Virus record (IMG/VR): IMGVR_UViG_3300020463_002440
Span: 1-64,000 of that record
Direction: 5' to 3' (one strand)
DNA: 64,000 bases
From: a virus
The notes under the pieces were generated by a model, which had not been told where the DNA came from, ran no database searches, and saw only the letters and a program-made list of their open reading frames with translations. This document shows positions 1-8,218 of the stretch, one piece after another. The translations under genes were made by a program, and so were the position numbers. Each line of letters starts with the position of its first letter. Within the stretch, counting starts at the first letter, position 1.

Positions 1-288
1 GGATTGCCACTACAAAGAATATCTACAAATGTAATTAGGCATGTGTACAGAAGAACTAGAGGTAAATTAACTATCATTGGTGTTGGCGGTGTATTTACAG
101 CCAAAGATGCTTATGAAAAAATTACATCAGGTGCTAGTTTACTACACATGATCACAACTATGATATTCGACGGTCCACAAAATATTAATGAAATTAATAG
201 AGGGCTTGTTAAACTTATTAAAAAAGACGGATTTGAATCTATTGAACAGGCAGTAGGTTGTCGTAATCCATTACCGGAGCTAAATTAA
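1..288 (+). CDS. pyrD: Dihydroorotate dehydrogenase, C-terminal fragment (cut by window edge)
   Basis: The frame is open from base 1, so the gene starts outside the window. The visible ~95 residues match the end of class 2 (quinone-linked) dihydroorotate dehydrogenase: GLPLQRIST near the edge, then the FMN-phosphate loop IIGVGGV, a GAS-containing helix (SGASLLHM) and a FDGP turn. In the family the enzyme oxidises dihydroorotate to orotate in de novo pyrimidine synthesis at the membrane. A phage copy fits the nucleotide-supply genes further right (thyX, nrdA/B). The TTG at base 4 is internal and should not be read as the start. Completeness and activity cannot be judged here. Confidence 0.85.
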   Translation, partial: GLPLQRISTNVIRHVYRRTRGKLTIIGVGGVFTAKDAYEKITSGASLLHMITTMIFDGPQNINEINRGLVKLIKKDGFESIEQAVGCRNPLPELN

Positions 289-290
289 AA

Positions 291-980
291 ATGAAAAATT
301 TTAGACAAATTTTAGAAAATGTCGATTCAATCGACGAAAATCTCTCGAGAGAATCTAAAGCTTTAGCAAAAGAAATTAACGATGCTGCTCGTCGTGAGAG
401 TGGAGCCGATAAAAAAGATTTCCAAAATATTGCTAAAATGATATCTCAAAACAAACACAAAGAAGCAGCTAAGTATATGGCAAAACTTGATACAGTTGTT
501 CTTGAAGATCTTGTTACTTTTATTATGGGACATCAAGAAGTATTTAAAAAGATGTATCCAAAAGCAAGAGAAGGACAATACGTTGCACATTTTGCTAGAA
601 AAGTAGAATCAAAAAACGAAGAAGCTGAACCAATTGTCGAAGCAATGTCTGAAAGAGACAAAAAGAAAAGACTCATTATGATTAAGAAAGCTGTTGAAAA
701 ACTCAATAAGCAAAATCTTGATAAGGCAAAGAAAGACGCAATTGCTATGATGAAAGCATCAGGAATGTTTGACGAAGAAGAACACCACGATGATGCAGAG
801 TTATCAGAAGCTAAATTAAAGTTTTACGGTTCTGAAATATCAGGTCTTAGAGATAATAAAGGCGGAATGTATACTGCCAAGCCTGTAGAACATAAAGGTA
901 AAGTCGGTTATAGGGTTGTAAATCAATTTGGAGATTTTGAGACAATTGATCTTAAAGCCTTCGCAAAAAAATTCGGGTAA
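291..980 (+). CDS. Unknown protein with T4 capsid-targeting-like N-terminus
   Basis: 229 aa, starting 2 nt after the pyrD stop with GGAG about 11 nt upstream. No recognised domain. The N-terminus MKNFRQILEN resembles the capsid-targeting sequence of T4 internal proteins (as I recall it, MKTYQEFIAE), with Glu at position 9-10 where T4 gp21 protease cuts. The body is charged, Lys/Glu-rich and helical, with a more hydrophobic stretch around VVLEDLVTFIMG (residues 69-80). Context is the head/virion-type gene cluster at 0.3-8 kb. Inference: a candidate internal head protein. Confidence 0.7.
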   Translation: MKNFRQILENVDSIDENLSRESKALAKEINDAARRESGADKKDFQNIAKMISQNKHKEAAKYMAKLDTVVLEDLVTFIMGHQEVFKKMYPKAREGQYVAHFARKVESKNEEAEPIVEAMSERDKKKRLIMIKKAVEKLNKQNLDKAKKDAIAMMKASGMFDEEEHHDDAELSEAKLKFYGSEISGLRDNKGGMYTAKPVEHKGKVGYRVVNQFGDFETIDLKAFAKKFG

Positions 981-986
981 ATAAAA

Positions 987-1448
987 ATGGTAAATATAGA
1001 AATCCAAGTCAAAGGCCTTAAAGGTAATATTGACAAATTAGAAGATTATATGGAAGATGAATCTCTTGCAGGAATTATGTTTGGTTATTTTGATATTAAC
1101 GAACCAGAAGAACATGAAATTAAATACAAAGGCAATAAAATATTAATGTCTTATAGTGATGATGAAGATCCTATGGTTCAGTTCAAAAAGATTAAAACAT
1201 TTTGTGCAGATTATACTAAGTTCGCAAGATTGACATCAAAGGTAATAGTACAACATATTAAAAATGGTGGAGATCCAACTGATCTTTCAGATATATCTGA
1301 TAAAGGTCCAATTGATCCTTACTTCAGAGGCGCAGTAGAATCAGGTAAATTTGGAGATGCAAAAAGACCATTTTCTTATTCAGCAACAATGAAACAAGTA
1401 AGAGAGTCAATTAAATCATTCAGGAATTTTAGTGATGGAATCGTTTAA
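987..1448 (+). CDS. Hypothetical protein
   Basis: 153 aa, acidic and mostly soluble. I do not recognise a domain. It starts 6 nt after the previous stop with only a weak A-rich upstream region, and its 3' end overlaps the next gene by 14 nt, indicating translational coupling in the 0.3-4.7 kb operon. No signal peptide or membrane segment. Confidence 0.65.
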   Translation: MVNIEIQVKGLKGNIDKLEDYMEDESLAGIMFGYFDINEPEEHEIKYKGNKILMSYSDDEDPMVQFKKIKTFCADYTKFARLTSKVIVQHIKNGGDPTDLSDISDKGPIDPYFRGAVESGKFGDAKRPFSYSATMKQVRESIKSFRNFSDGIV

Positions 1449-1998
1449 ACAATTTTTAGAAAGAGACGGTTGCTGGGATGGCTACAAAAAAGTAGGCATG
1501 AAAAAGAAAGGTGACAAGATGGTTCCTAATTGTGTGCCTGAAGAAAATGTAGAAGAAAAATTTCAAAAAACAAAAACAATGAAAGACATAATGCGTGTTT
1601 ATGGTAGAGATTTAAAAAAGGCTGAAAGAACTGGAAAGTTAGATTTACCAAGCGATGTTGAAGATGCTTTAAAGAGTTGGGTATTTAAAAACGAACCTTA
1701 TATCGGAGATGATCCTGATGATTTCGATGAATGGTTAGATAATAATATAGAAGATATTGTAAAAGGTAAAATCAGAGAATCGGCTGAAGTCGAAGAAGGA
1801 TCAGAAACTTGGGAAGATGGATTTCAAAGGCGTGTTGTAAAAACAACAAAAGATTCCCATAAAAAAGATGGATACAATTGGCGAATTAAAGGCAAAGATA
1901 AAGATCATCTTTCAATTAAGTTATATAAAAGTAAACCAGATTTTGCTGAATTTAAAAAACAGATGAAGCGAGTCGCAGGACACGAATTCGGAGGATAA
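1435..1998 (+). CDS. Unknown protein with capsid-targeting-like N-terminus
   Basis: 187 aa from ATG 1435. A GTG three bases earlier is possible, but AGGAA at 1422-1426 is spaced best for 1435. The N-terminus MESFKQFLERDG is amphipathic with Glu 9, like T4 internal-protein leader peptides cut by the prohead protease. It is followed by the short motif CWDGYKKVGMKKKGDKMVPN (residues 12-31), which I associate with conserved phage hypotheticals. The rest is charged and has no recognised fold. Overlap with the upstream gene implies co-translation. Confidence 0.7.
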   Translation: MESFKQFLERDGCWDGYKKVGMKKKGDKMVPNCVPEENVEEKFQKTKTMKDIMRVYGRDLKKAERTGKLDLPSDVEDALKSWVFKNEPYIGDDPDDFDEWLDNNIEDIVKGKIRESAEVEEGSETWEDGFQRRVVKTTKDSHKKDGYNWRIKGKDKDHLSIKLYKSKPDFAEFKKQMKRVAGHEFGG

Positions 1999-1999
1999 C

Positions 2000-2626
2000 G
2001 TGGATAATAGACAAGATAGAATAGACGCGGAAATCAAAAAAGCAATTGATGGACGCACAAAAGAATTTAAAGAAAAGCTTGCAAAGCTTGCTTACGAAAA
2101 GATTAAACAACAATTAATTAAACATCCAAAGGAACCACTAAAAGGATTTCCTTATAACGAAGATGTTGAATTAGAAGATGGCGAAATACTTGTTTGTCTT
2201 GATGAAAAGGTTCGTGGCGGAAAAGGTAATGGCACTGTTGATATTGATTATATCGGAGATGCAGATTTATCAAAAAAGCTTATGAAGAAGTTCAAAATTA
2301 AAATCAAACAAACAGGTAGAACTACAGCTGATATCATTGGTAAGAAACAAGATGTTATCAATTTCCTTCAATCAGACGCAATGATGATGGACGACGATGA
2401 TATTGTAGATATGTATCCTGAACTTACTGAAGCAGTTGCAGAGCTACAAGAGCTTAACGCAAGATATGAACTATCTGATATGAAGCAATCAAAAGACCCT
2501 AAGGTCAAAAGAGAGCTTGCTAAATTGATGAGAGCAAAATATCCATCTATGCAATACATTAGACAATATAAAGAAGTTGAAGCTGCATTAGACGCAAGCC
2601 TTCCTGCGCATAAGCGTAAGAAGTAA
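2000..2626 (+). CDS. Hypothetical Lys/Glu-rich protein (GTG start)
   Basis: 208 aa. GTG 2000 is chosen because a perfect GGAGG lies at 1990-1994, 5 nt upstream. Highly charged and helical, with an acidic run MMMDDDDIVDMYPEL around residues 127-141 and a basic C-terminus (AHKRKK). I recognise no domain. It lies in the same tight operon as the capsid-targeting-like proteins, so a virion role is possible but unproven. Confidence 0.65.
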   Translation: MDNRQDRIDAEIKKAIDGRTKEFKEKLAKLAYEKIKQQLIKHPKEPLKGFPYNEDVELEDGEILVCLDEKVRGGKGNGTVDIDYIGDADLSKKLMKKFKIKIKQTGRTTADIIGKKQDVINFLQSDAMMMDDDDIVDMYPELTEAVAELQELNARYELSDMKQSKDPKVKRELAKLMRAKYPSMQYIRQYKEVEAALDASLPAHKRKK

Positions 2627-2646
2627 AAATACTTGAAATTAATATT

Positions 2647-4095
2647 ATGAAATCTATATCTGAATACAGAACCTCAACTCTTGAAGAAGAAGTAAGTTCA
2701 GAATTATCCTTTGAAGATTTACACGTTGTTGTACTAGGTACAGGCGACGGTGATGGTACTTTTGCTGGACTCATGGAAGAGGTTACAATTAAACGAAATA
2801 TCAAATATGATTTCGTTGATGTAAGACAAGCATGGATTGCCGGTTCAGATATTGAAATTGGCTCCGTTAAGATTCGTAATATTGATGGAAAAGGAAAGGA
2901 CGCAGAAGTACAAACACATGACTCAATTGTATTTGTTAGAGCAGGAGCCATTGAAACTCTATCCTCACAATCAATGGTTTCTTCCTTACAAGATATTGGT
3001 TTCCTAGTTGTTAATGATTTAGATTCAATGTTAGTTTGCGATAATAAAATGTCAAACGCATTGATGATGGAAAGAAACAATATTCCAATTCCAAAAACAT
3101 CAATCATATCAAACGAAAAATCTATTGAAGACGCTCATAAACGTATTGGCGGTAAATTTCCTGTTATTATTAAAACACTAAAAGGTACACAAGGTGTTGG
3201 TGTTATGAAGGTTGATAGTATGTCTTCACTTACAGGTGTATGCCAAGGTCTATGGAAATACGAAGCAGATTTATTGTTACAAGAATATAAAGAAATGAAA
3301 TCTGATATTCGTACTCTTGTTATTGGTGGTAAAATATTAGCATCAGCTGAAAGAATAAGAGAAAAAGATAATAAAGACTTTAGAAACAATGTTCATTTAG
3401 GTGCAAGCACAGTACCATATAGTTTATCAAAGAAAGAGATAGCAGTAATCAAAGCAGCTGCTCGTGCAAGTGGTGCAATGTATTGTGGAGTTGACCATGC
3501 AATGGTTCAAGGTAAACCGTATATCTTGGAAGTAAATGGTTCACCAGGTATTCGTTCTCACTTTGAAGGTTATGATCCTTGGACAGAAGAAAAGCAAGGT
3601 AAAATATCAGATAAGAAAGTATTGGAAAAGATTATACAATTCTTTTCCAAAGATGTCAATAGACGACCTGTATTTAGACAAGAAGCAGGTTATATTGAAA
3701 CAATTTTATTCGAAGGTATGGAAAAGAATCCTGTTAGAGCAAAGTTTGATACAGGAAATAGTGCCAAGGCAAGTATGCTTCACGTTGATTCAATGACAGT
3801 TAAAAATGGAAAGGTTACTTGGGAAAAGAACGGATACGAGTTTGAAGATAAGTTATTGTATATTTCAAAACCAATGAGAGGTCAAAAACCATTTGACGAA
3901 AGACCAGTAATTGAACATAATATATATTTTAACAATAAAAAGCATATTGCTGAAATTGCGTTGTCTTTAAAGGATACTGCATCAGAGATGTTAGTAAATA
4001 GAAAACTTATGACAAAATTTAAAGTTGCAGTTAATCCAAATAGAAGATTTATATTATCAAACAAAACAGCAAGAAACGACGAGTCAGATCACTAA
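2647..4095 (+). CDS. RimK-like ATP-grasp ligase fused to a RimB-like aspartyl/zinc protease domain
   Basis: 482 aa with two domains. Residues ~100-320 form an ATP-grasp ligase of the RimK type: FPVIIKTLKGTQGVGV is the nucleotide-binding hairpin, LLLQEYKE a mid strand, and ILEVNGSPG the metal-binding strand. Residues ~340-460 match the RimK-associated protease family (PF05618-like), with the AKFDTGNSAKASMLH stretch carrying the aspartyl-protease-like DTG. RimK enzymes add Glu to protein C-termini, and the companion domain is thought to process such tails. The start MKSISEYRTSTLEEE is a weak match to the capsid-targeting peptide. Overlap of the stop with the next ATG shows coupling. The virion-protein target is inference. 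Confidence 0.8.
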   Translation: MKSISEYRTSTLEEEVSSELSFEDLHVVVLGTGDGDGTFAGLMEEVTIKRNIKYDFVDVRQAWIAGSDIEIGSVKIRNIDGKGKDAEVQTHDSIVFVRAGAIETLSSQSMVSSLQDIGFLVVNDLDSMLVCDNKMSNALMMERNNIPIPKTSIISNEKSIEDAHKRIGGKFPVIIKTLKGTQGVGVMKVDSMSSLTGVCQGLWKYEADLLLQEYKEMKSDIRTLVIGGKILASAERIREKDNKDFRNNVHLGASTVPYSLSKKEIAVIKAAARASGAMYCGVDHAMVQGKPYILEVNGSPGIRSHFEGYDPWTEEKQGKISDKKVLEKIIQFFSKDVNRRPVFRQEAGYIETILFEGMEKNPVRAKFDTGNSAKASMLHVDSMTVKNGKVTWEKNGYEFEDKLLYISKPMRGQKPFDERPVIEHNIYFNNKKHIAEIALSLKDTASEMLVNRKLMTKFKVAVNPNRRFILSNKTARNDESDH

Positions 4096-4493
4096 TGAAA
4101 AAGTATACAGATTGGAAACAAGAAAACTTTGGATTATATGAAGGAGTTACGGTTCCTTTAGAAAAACCACTTATTGAGTTTGATAATTCAATGGGATTGC
4201 TTGCAGCAGAAAAAGATGTAGAACTAAATAAGCCAAAACGTTCAAGTGGAGATAAGAAATATGTTGTTTATGTTAGAAACCCTGACACAGGCAATATCAA
4301 GAAGATTGAGTTCGGTGATGAAAAAGGTGGTCTCACGGCAAAGATTAATGATAGAGAAGCAGCAAAGAATTTTGCATCAAGACACAATTGCGATACTAAA
4401 ACAGATAAACTCACTCCTGGATATTGGGCATGTCGATTACCAAAATACGCAAACGAACTCGGACTTAAAGGTGGCGGAGATTTTTTCTGGTAA
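4095..4493 (+). CDS. Conserved marine T4-like phage protein (CDTKTDK motif)
   Basis: 132 aa, its ATG overlapping the upstream stop. The C-terminal half reads YVVYVRNPDTGNIKKIEFGD, then FASRHNCDTKTDKLTPGYW and CRLPKY, a pattern I recognise from conserved T4-like cyanophage proteins of unknown function (DUF5872-like; label uncertain). Two Cys in HNCD and WACR are the conserved ones. The start MKKYTDWKQENFGLYE loosely resembles the capsid-targeting peptides of its neighbours. Confidence 0.7.
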   Translation: MKKYTDWKQENFGLYEGVTVPLEKPLIEFDNSMGLLAAEKDVELNKPKRSSGDKKYVVYVRNPDTGNIKKIEFGDEKGGLTAKINDREAAKNFASRHNCDTKTDKLTPGYWACRLPKYANELGLKGGGDFFW

Positions 4494-4743
4494 GCCATAT
4501 ACTGATATTGACGATATTCGTATCTTCGATGTTAATAAAGATGAATCAGAATATGTTTGGCACAGAGATAATGAAGATCGTATGATTGAGGTATTAAAAG
4601 GAGATGGATGGCAATTTCAGCCTGAAGGATCTCTACCTTTATTATTAAAACCTGGAATTGGGTTTACAATAAGAAAAGGGGAATACCATAGATTACATAA
4701 GGGTATTAACAATTTGGAGATTAGAGTTACCAAACTGTTATAA
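4471..4743 (+). CDS. Small cupin-like protein, GTG start inside the upstream gene
   Basis: 90 aa from GTG 4471. Upstream in-frame codons read the wrong frame of the preceding gene, so the longer open frame is rejected. The sequence has alternating strands with the motif EYVWHRDNEDRMIEVLKGDG and a second half LLLKPGIGFTIRKGEYHRLHKG, which looks like a small cupin barrel (His/Glu candidates for metal binding). Function unknown. It overlaps the previous gene by 23 nt and ends on a late promoter. Confidence 0.6.
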   Translation: MAEIFSGKPYTDIDDIRIFDVNKDESEYVWHRDNEDRMIEVLKGDGWQFQPEGSLPLLLKPGIGFTIRKGEYHRLHKGINNLEIRVTKLL

Positions 4744-4746
4744 ATA
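4739..4746 (+). promoter_or_regulatory. T4-type late promoter (TATAAATA)
   Basis: Perfect TATAAATA over the stop codon of the cupin-like gene, 33 nt before ATG 4779. This is the T4 gp55-dependent late consensus. It should drive the 4.8-7 kb small-protein cluster. Confidence 0.75.
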
Positions 4747-4778
4747 AACATAGAATAAAAAATAATAGGAATTAAGAA

Positions 4779-5258
4779 ATGGCCGACGGAAGTTTTAAAT
4801 TAGTTGATATGGACGACAAGTCCTATAAGAACGCGTTATCACTTGCTAAGAAGGCAAGACTTAATCCATTTACTAAAAAGACATCGACAGGAATGGAGAT
4901 AAGTGTTTTTGGTAGTAACAAAGATATAATGAAATTTTTAAAGTCATTACCAGAAAATTATAAAGAGGAAACCACAATGTCAAATTGGAAAGAAATCATA
5001 GAGAGCAAAATCGAAGAAAAGATTATGGCTCGTTTACAAAACGAAGAAGATACTGATTATCAGGAATTCTTCAAAAGTGTACTAAAAAAGTTTGGAGTCG
5101 AATCACCAGCTGAATTGGACGATGCAAAGAAAAAAGAATTCTTTGACCACATCGACAAGAACTGGAAAGGCGACAATGAAAAGGCTGAGGATACTGAAGC
5201 ATCAGATACTCTTGAGCCAAAGAAAAAGAAATTAGCTGCTAGCAATTGCGGTAGTTAA
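4779..5258 (+). CDS. Conserved T4-like phage protein, likely virion-associated
   Basis: 159 aa. The C-terminal ~95 residues begin at an internal Met, MSNWKEIIESKIEEKI, and contain FFKSVLKKFGVESPAELDD followed by FFDHIDKNW. This block is common to T4-like marine phages, sometimes as a separate protein. The N-terminal ~60 residues look like a small alpha/beta domain (FKLVDMDDKSYKNAL). An internal start at 4978 could give a second product. A late promoter 33 nt upstream suggests a structural or assembly role. Confidence 0.65.
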   Translation: MADGSFKLVDMDDKSYKNALSLAKKARLNPFTKKTSTGMEISVFGSNKDIMKFLKSLPENYKEETTMSNWKEIIESKIEEKIMARLQNEEDTDYQEFFKSVLKKFGVESPAELDDAKKKEFFDHIDKNWKGDNEKAEDTEASDTLEPKKKKLAASNCGS

Positions 5259-5295
5259 TTTGTAATTATATAATTATATATTATAGGAGTAAATT

Positions 5296-5535
5296 ATGTT
5301 TATTATTGATTGGCTAAAAAGCCTATTCGGTATGACTGATACTGTTAAATCGGTGGATGTTGTTAAGGAGCCTAAAAAGGCAGCCGCAGCAGCAGGTCCT
5401 AAGGTAACTAAAGCTTCGTTAAACAAATTAACGAAAGCAGGGTTAGAAACAGAAGGTCGTAAAGTTGGGATAGAACTCGATAAAAGACTTAAAAAAGCTG
5501 AGTTAGTAGACCAGCTTTATAAAGCAATTAAATAA
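5296..5535 (+). CDS. Small protein with SAP/LEM-like C-terminal helix pair
   Basis: 79 aa with TAGGAG 7-12 nt upstream of ATG. The N-terminus is amphipathic (MFIIDWLKSLFGM), followed by an Ala/Lys linker. The last ~40 residues, SLNKLTKAGLETEGRKVGIE then KAELVDQLYKAIK, fit the helix-extended-helix pattern of SAP or HeH/LEM nucleic-acid-binding motifs. DNA binding is inference. Confidence 0.6.
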   Translation: MFIIDWLKSLFGMTDTVKSVDVVKEPKKAAAAAGPKVTKASLNKLTKAGLETEGRKVGIELDKRLKKAELVDQLYKAIK

Positions 5536-5581
5536 TTTTTTTTGTTATAAAGAATTTAATTAAAATAAAAAGGAGATAACA

Positions 5582-5893
5582 ATGGCACTATGGGGAAAAA
5601 CAGACGCTGCATCAAGCGTACCAAAGTGGCTCGAAACATCCGCAGATAATACAAACAAATCTCATGATGAAGATTTAGCTGTATTCGTTGATACGACTGA
5701 AGCAGGCGTAGCGGCTAACAGAGCAAAAGGTCTTAAAACACCTGGTTGGAATTTGTATCATACTTATACTGATGCAACAGGCGCAACTCGCCATAAAGCA
5801 GAATCTTTAGTAGTAATGAAAGTTGCTGCTGCTGACGCAGGCGATGCTGGTGTAACAGGTACAGGTGATGATTCAATTGTAGCTGACAGCTAA
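5582..5893 (+). CDS. Probable virion-associated small protein (MALWG family)
   Basis: 103 aa with strong SD AAGGAG 6-7 nt upstream. Starts MALWGKTDAAS, a start seen in T4-like cyanophage virion proteins. The middle (GLKTPGWNLYHTYTDATGATRHKAE) looks like a beta-rich domain and the tail is Ala/Gly/Asp-rich. No Cys, signal or membrane segment. Structural assignment rests on family memory and on the late-gene context. Confidence 0.6.
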   Translation: MALWGKTDAASSVPKWLETSADNTNKSHDEDLAVFVDTTEAGVAANRAKGLKTPGWNLYHTYTDATGATRHKAESLVVMKVAAADAGDAGVTGTGDDSIVADS

Positions 5894-5918
5894 TTTTAAA
5901 TAGTTAGCCTTTATTGTT

Positions 5919-6293
5919 ATGAATTTGACAGAATCAACCTTTCTGCTATATGCGATGAAACACTATGACAACCCTCAGTGTACTGAGATGTCAGAGTTCG
6001 AAGAGGATATTAAAAGATTTCAGTATCTTCGTAAACTCTTCAGTCGTTACAGGCAAGATGATGAATTAAAGGAAAGGTTGATACTGAACCATCTCATTGT
6101 AATATTCAATGTGTTTGGTGCAGAGGCAACAAATATGTTATTCATGCGATTGCATGAGTATCACGAATATTTAAAACCATTCGTAGTATATTTGAATTTT
6201 ATGCCTTCAATTATTAAGTATGATGATACAGTAATCAACTCAAGAAGTATTAATGCTGATGAGTTTGTTATTAACAGGCTTAAGGAAATCTAA
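5919..6293 (+). CDS. Conserved phage protein (DUF7207-like)
   Basis: 124 aa, all-helical by appearance. Motifs such as YDNPQCTEMSEFEEDIKRF near the start and NHLIVIFNVFGAEAT in the middle match a conserved T4-like marine phage family of unknown function. The stop is directly followed by the next ATG. The family label is from memory and uncertain. Confidence 0.65.
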   Translation: MNLTESTFLLYAMKHYDNPQCTEMSEFEEDIKRFQYLRKLFSRYRQDDELKERLILNHLIVIFNVFGAEATNMLFMRLHEYHEYLKPFVVYLNFMPSIIKYDDTVINSRSINADEFVINRLKEI

Positions 6294-7052
6294 ATGGTAG
6301 TAGATCTATTTTTAGTATATTCGTTTATTCGACGGTTAGTGACACCTTTTAATAAGTGGGCAGCTTATAAAGAAGGTATTATTGACGATAAAGGTAAATT
6401 ACTAATAAAGCGTAAAGAATTTACTAAGAACGCTCAAAAGAAAGCGTTTGGTGTATTTGACCAAATGATTCTTAATTTGAAAAAGCTTCTTGGTAAACTA
6501 CCAGGCGGACAGACTAAACTTGCATCATATGCATCGGCTCTTTGGTTAATTCGTGAAGAGCAACGTATTAGTGCAACTAATTATTTAACAGAGGAATCTG
6601 TTGACGAAGACATTGAGACGGCCTTAGAAAGGTTTGTTGAAGAGTATGGTATAATTATTGCAGAAGCCGCAAAGAAGGAAGTTGAAGAAGAACCAGCAAA
6701 TTCTGCAGGCGGTGGTGGTATCGCAGGTATAGGTATTGGACCTGACGGCGAACCAGGTGTTTCTAAAAAGAAACAAAAGAAACACAAAAAGAGAGTTAAA
6801 GATTTAATGAAAATCTTGGTTGATGAAGATGCAGTTGCACAGGCTCAACTTAAAGCAAGACAAGCAAGTGAAGCTGACCGTTTAAAGGATCAACAAGATA
6901 AAGATAAAGAAAGAATGAAATTAAAGCATGCCGCTGAAGTTGAACGACAAAAGTCAATTGACGATACAGAAAAAGAGCGTGAGAAACGTAAACAAGACCG
7001 TGATAAAGAGCGGGCTGCTGCAAAACAAGCAATGGGTTCTGCCGCAGGTTAA
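6294..7052 (+). CDS. Conserved T4-like phage protein with charged coiled-coil tail
   Basis: 252 aa. The N-terminal ~100 residues (MVVDLFLVYSFIRRLVTPF, later KLLGKLPGGQTKLAS) match a conserved cyanophage/pelagiphage family. Residues ~130-160 are a Gly-rich linker (GGGGIAGIGIGPDGEPG). The final ~95 residues are an almost unbroken Lys/Arg/Asp/Glu coiled coil. No catalytic motif recognised. Adjacent to lysis genes in a late-type cluster. Confidence 0.65.
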   Translation: MVVDLFLVYSFIRRLVTPFNKWAAYKEGIIDDKGKLLIKRKEFTKNAQKKAFGVFDQMILNLKKLLGKLPGGQTKLASYASALWLIREEQRISATNYLTEESVDEDIETALERFVEEYGIIIAEAAKKEVEEEPANSAGGGGIAGIGIGPDGEPGVSKKKQKKHKKRVKDLMKILVDEDAVAQAQLKARQASEADRLKDQQDKDKERMKLKHAAEVERQKSIDDTEKEREKRKQDRDKERAAAKQAMGSAAG

Positions 7053-7071
7053 TTAAAGGATGGTAACATAA

Positions 7072-7539
7072 ATGTTTTTTAGAGATACAAAATTAGACCG
7101 CGAGGCGGTATTTGAACAATTGAAAATAGACGAAGGTGTGGTGTATGAAATCTATCACGATCACCTGGGATACCCTACTTTCGGAGTTGGCCACTTGGTA
7201 CTCGAATCCGATCCTGAATTCGGATCTCCTCTTGGAACTCCAATCGATGAAAAACGAGTTAAGGACTGCTTCGAGCATGACCTTGATCTCGCCATCTCAG
7301 AATGTAATGCTTTATACGAAGATGGGATATTTGAAGATTTACCAGACGAGGTCCAACAGATCTTGGTTAATATGATGTTTAATATGGGTAGAACCAGACT
7401 AAGCAAATTTAAGAAAATGCACGCAGCAATTCTCGATGGAGATTGGAAAACTGCAGCCGTTGAGGGTAGAGATTCTCGATGGCACAAACAAGTTACTAAC
7501 CGAGCCGAGAGATTAATGGTTCGTTTAGAAAATGTATAA
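7072..7539 (+). CDS. Endolysin, T4-type lysozyme (GH24 muramidase)
   Basis: 155 aa, close to T4 lysozyme length. It cleaves the MurNAc-GlcNAc bond of peptidoglycan. The catalytic triad is visible: Glu in IDEGVVYEIYHD, Asp at the end of the same stretch, and Thr in GYPTFGVGHL. The C-terminal lobe carries NMMFNMGRTRLSKFKKM and a terminal RAERLMVRL. There is no signal peptide, so release needs a holin. Spanin genes follow 0.3 kb downstream. SD AAGGA is about 13 nt upstream. Its stop codon lies within a late promoter. Confidence 0.93.
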   Translation: MFFRDTKLDREAVFEQLKIDEGVVYEIYHDHLGYPTFGVGHLVLESDPEFGSPLGTPIDEKRVKDCFEHDLDLAISECNALYEDGIFEDLPDEVQQILVNMMFNMGRTRLSKFKKMHAAILDGDWKTAAVEGRDSRWHKQVTNRAERLMVRLENV

Positions 7540-7542
7540 ATA
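7535..7542 (+). promoter_or_regulatory. T4-type late promoter (TATAAATA)
   Basis: Perfect TATAAATA overlapping the lysozyme stop codon, 31 nt before ATG 7573. It should place the following gene and the spanin pair under late control. Confidence 0.75.
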
Positions 7543-7572
7543 AATTTACGATATACAATATGGAGAAAAATT

Positions 7573-7833
7573 ATGCCAGTAAATGATATTATTCAACAAG
7601 CTTTAGACAACAATCCGTTGAATCTAAAGAAAGCGTTTGACGATGAAATGACAACTCGAGTAAGAGCTGCATTAAATCAAAAGTATACTGATATGACTCA
7701 GGAACATCCTGAAGTTGCTGAGGTGGACACAATGGCAGCTGAACTAGCAGCCGAACCTGAAGTTGATGTAGTTGATACACCAGCAGAAGAAGCACCTGAA
7801 GCAGTAATGGACACTGAAGAACCTGCGAGCTAA
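7573..7833 (+). CDS. Small acidic protein, prohead-core-like
   Basis: 86 aa with GGAG upstream and a late promoter. The N-terminal half, NDIIQQALDNNPLNLKKAF followed by TTRVRAALNQKY, resembles small prohead core proteins (gp68 type) of T4-like phages. The C-terminal half is a Glu/Ala/Pro-rich acidic tail. Core-protein assignment is tentative. Confidence 0.5.
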   Translation: MPVNDIIQQALDNNPLNLKKAFDDEMTTRVRAALNQKYTDMTQEHPEVAEVDTMAAELAAEPEVDVVDTPAEEAPEAVMDTEEPAS

Positions 7834-7834
7834 T

Positions 7835-8218
7835 ATGTTTAACCAATTATTCATTGGTATTATATTAGTTCTCAGTTTAGGTTCATACTGGTTATATTCA
7901 GAAAACCAAACACTTAAAGAAAATACTGTAAAACTCGAAGCAGCTGTTGAAGAACAGAAAGCTACGTTGACTGCGGTTCGTGAATCGTTTGAAACACAAG
8001 GCAAGTCTTTACAGAATTTACAAAGAAACTATAATCAAATAGAGCAAGAGAAAGATCAGTACCTTGCTATATTTGCCAAACACAATTTTGATAAACTTGC
8101 GTTAGCAAAGCCGGGTCTTATGGAAATAAGATTTAATAATGGTACCGCAGCAGTATTTGAGGACATAGAGAATGACAGCAAAGCTATTAGCGAGCTTGAT
8201 GCTCCTGACGTTCCTTAG
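7835..8218 (+). CDS. Inner-membrane spanin (Rz-like)
   Basis: 127 aa. A single N-terminal membrane segment (residues ~4-22, FIGIILVLSLGSYWLY) is followed by a ~60-residue coiled coil (QTLKENTVKLEAAVEEQK onward). This is the i-spanin architecture: anchored in the inner membrane with a periplasmic coiled coil that pairs with the outer-membrane lipoprotein to fuse membranes at lysis. The overlapping lipoprotein gene in another frame supports the call. Confidence 0.8.
   Translation: MFNQLFIGIILVLSLGSYWLYSENQTLKENTVKLEAAVEEQKATLTAVRESFETQGKSLQNLQRNYNQIEQEKDQYLAIFAKHNFDKLALAKPGLMEIRFNNGTAAVFEDIENDSKAISELDAPDVP

Noticed and set aside
4246-4470. N-terminal part of the 165-aa frame ending at 4743
   Set aside because: It reads the wrong frame of the 4095-4493 gene; only the part from GTG 4471 looks coding.
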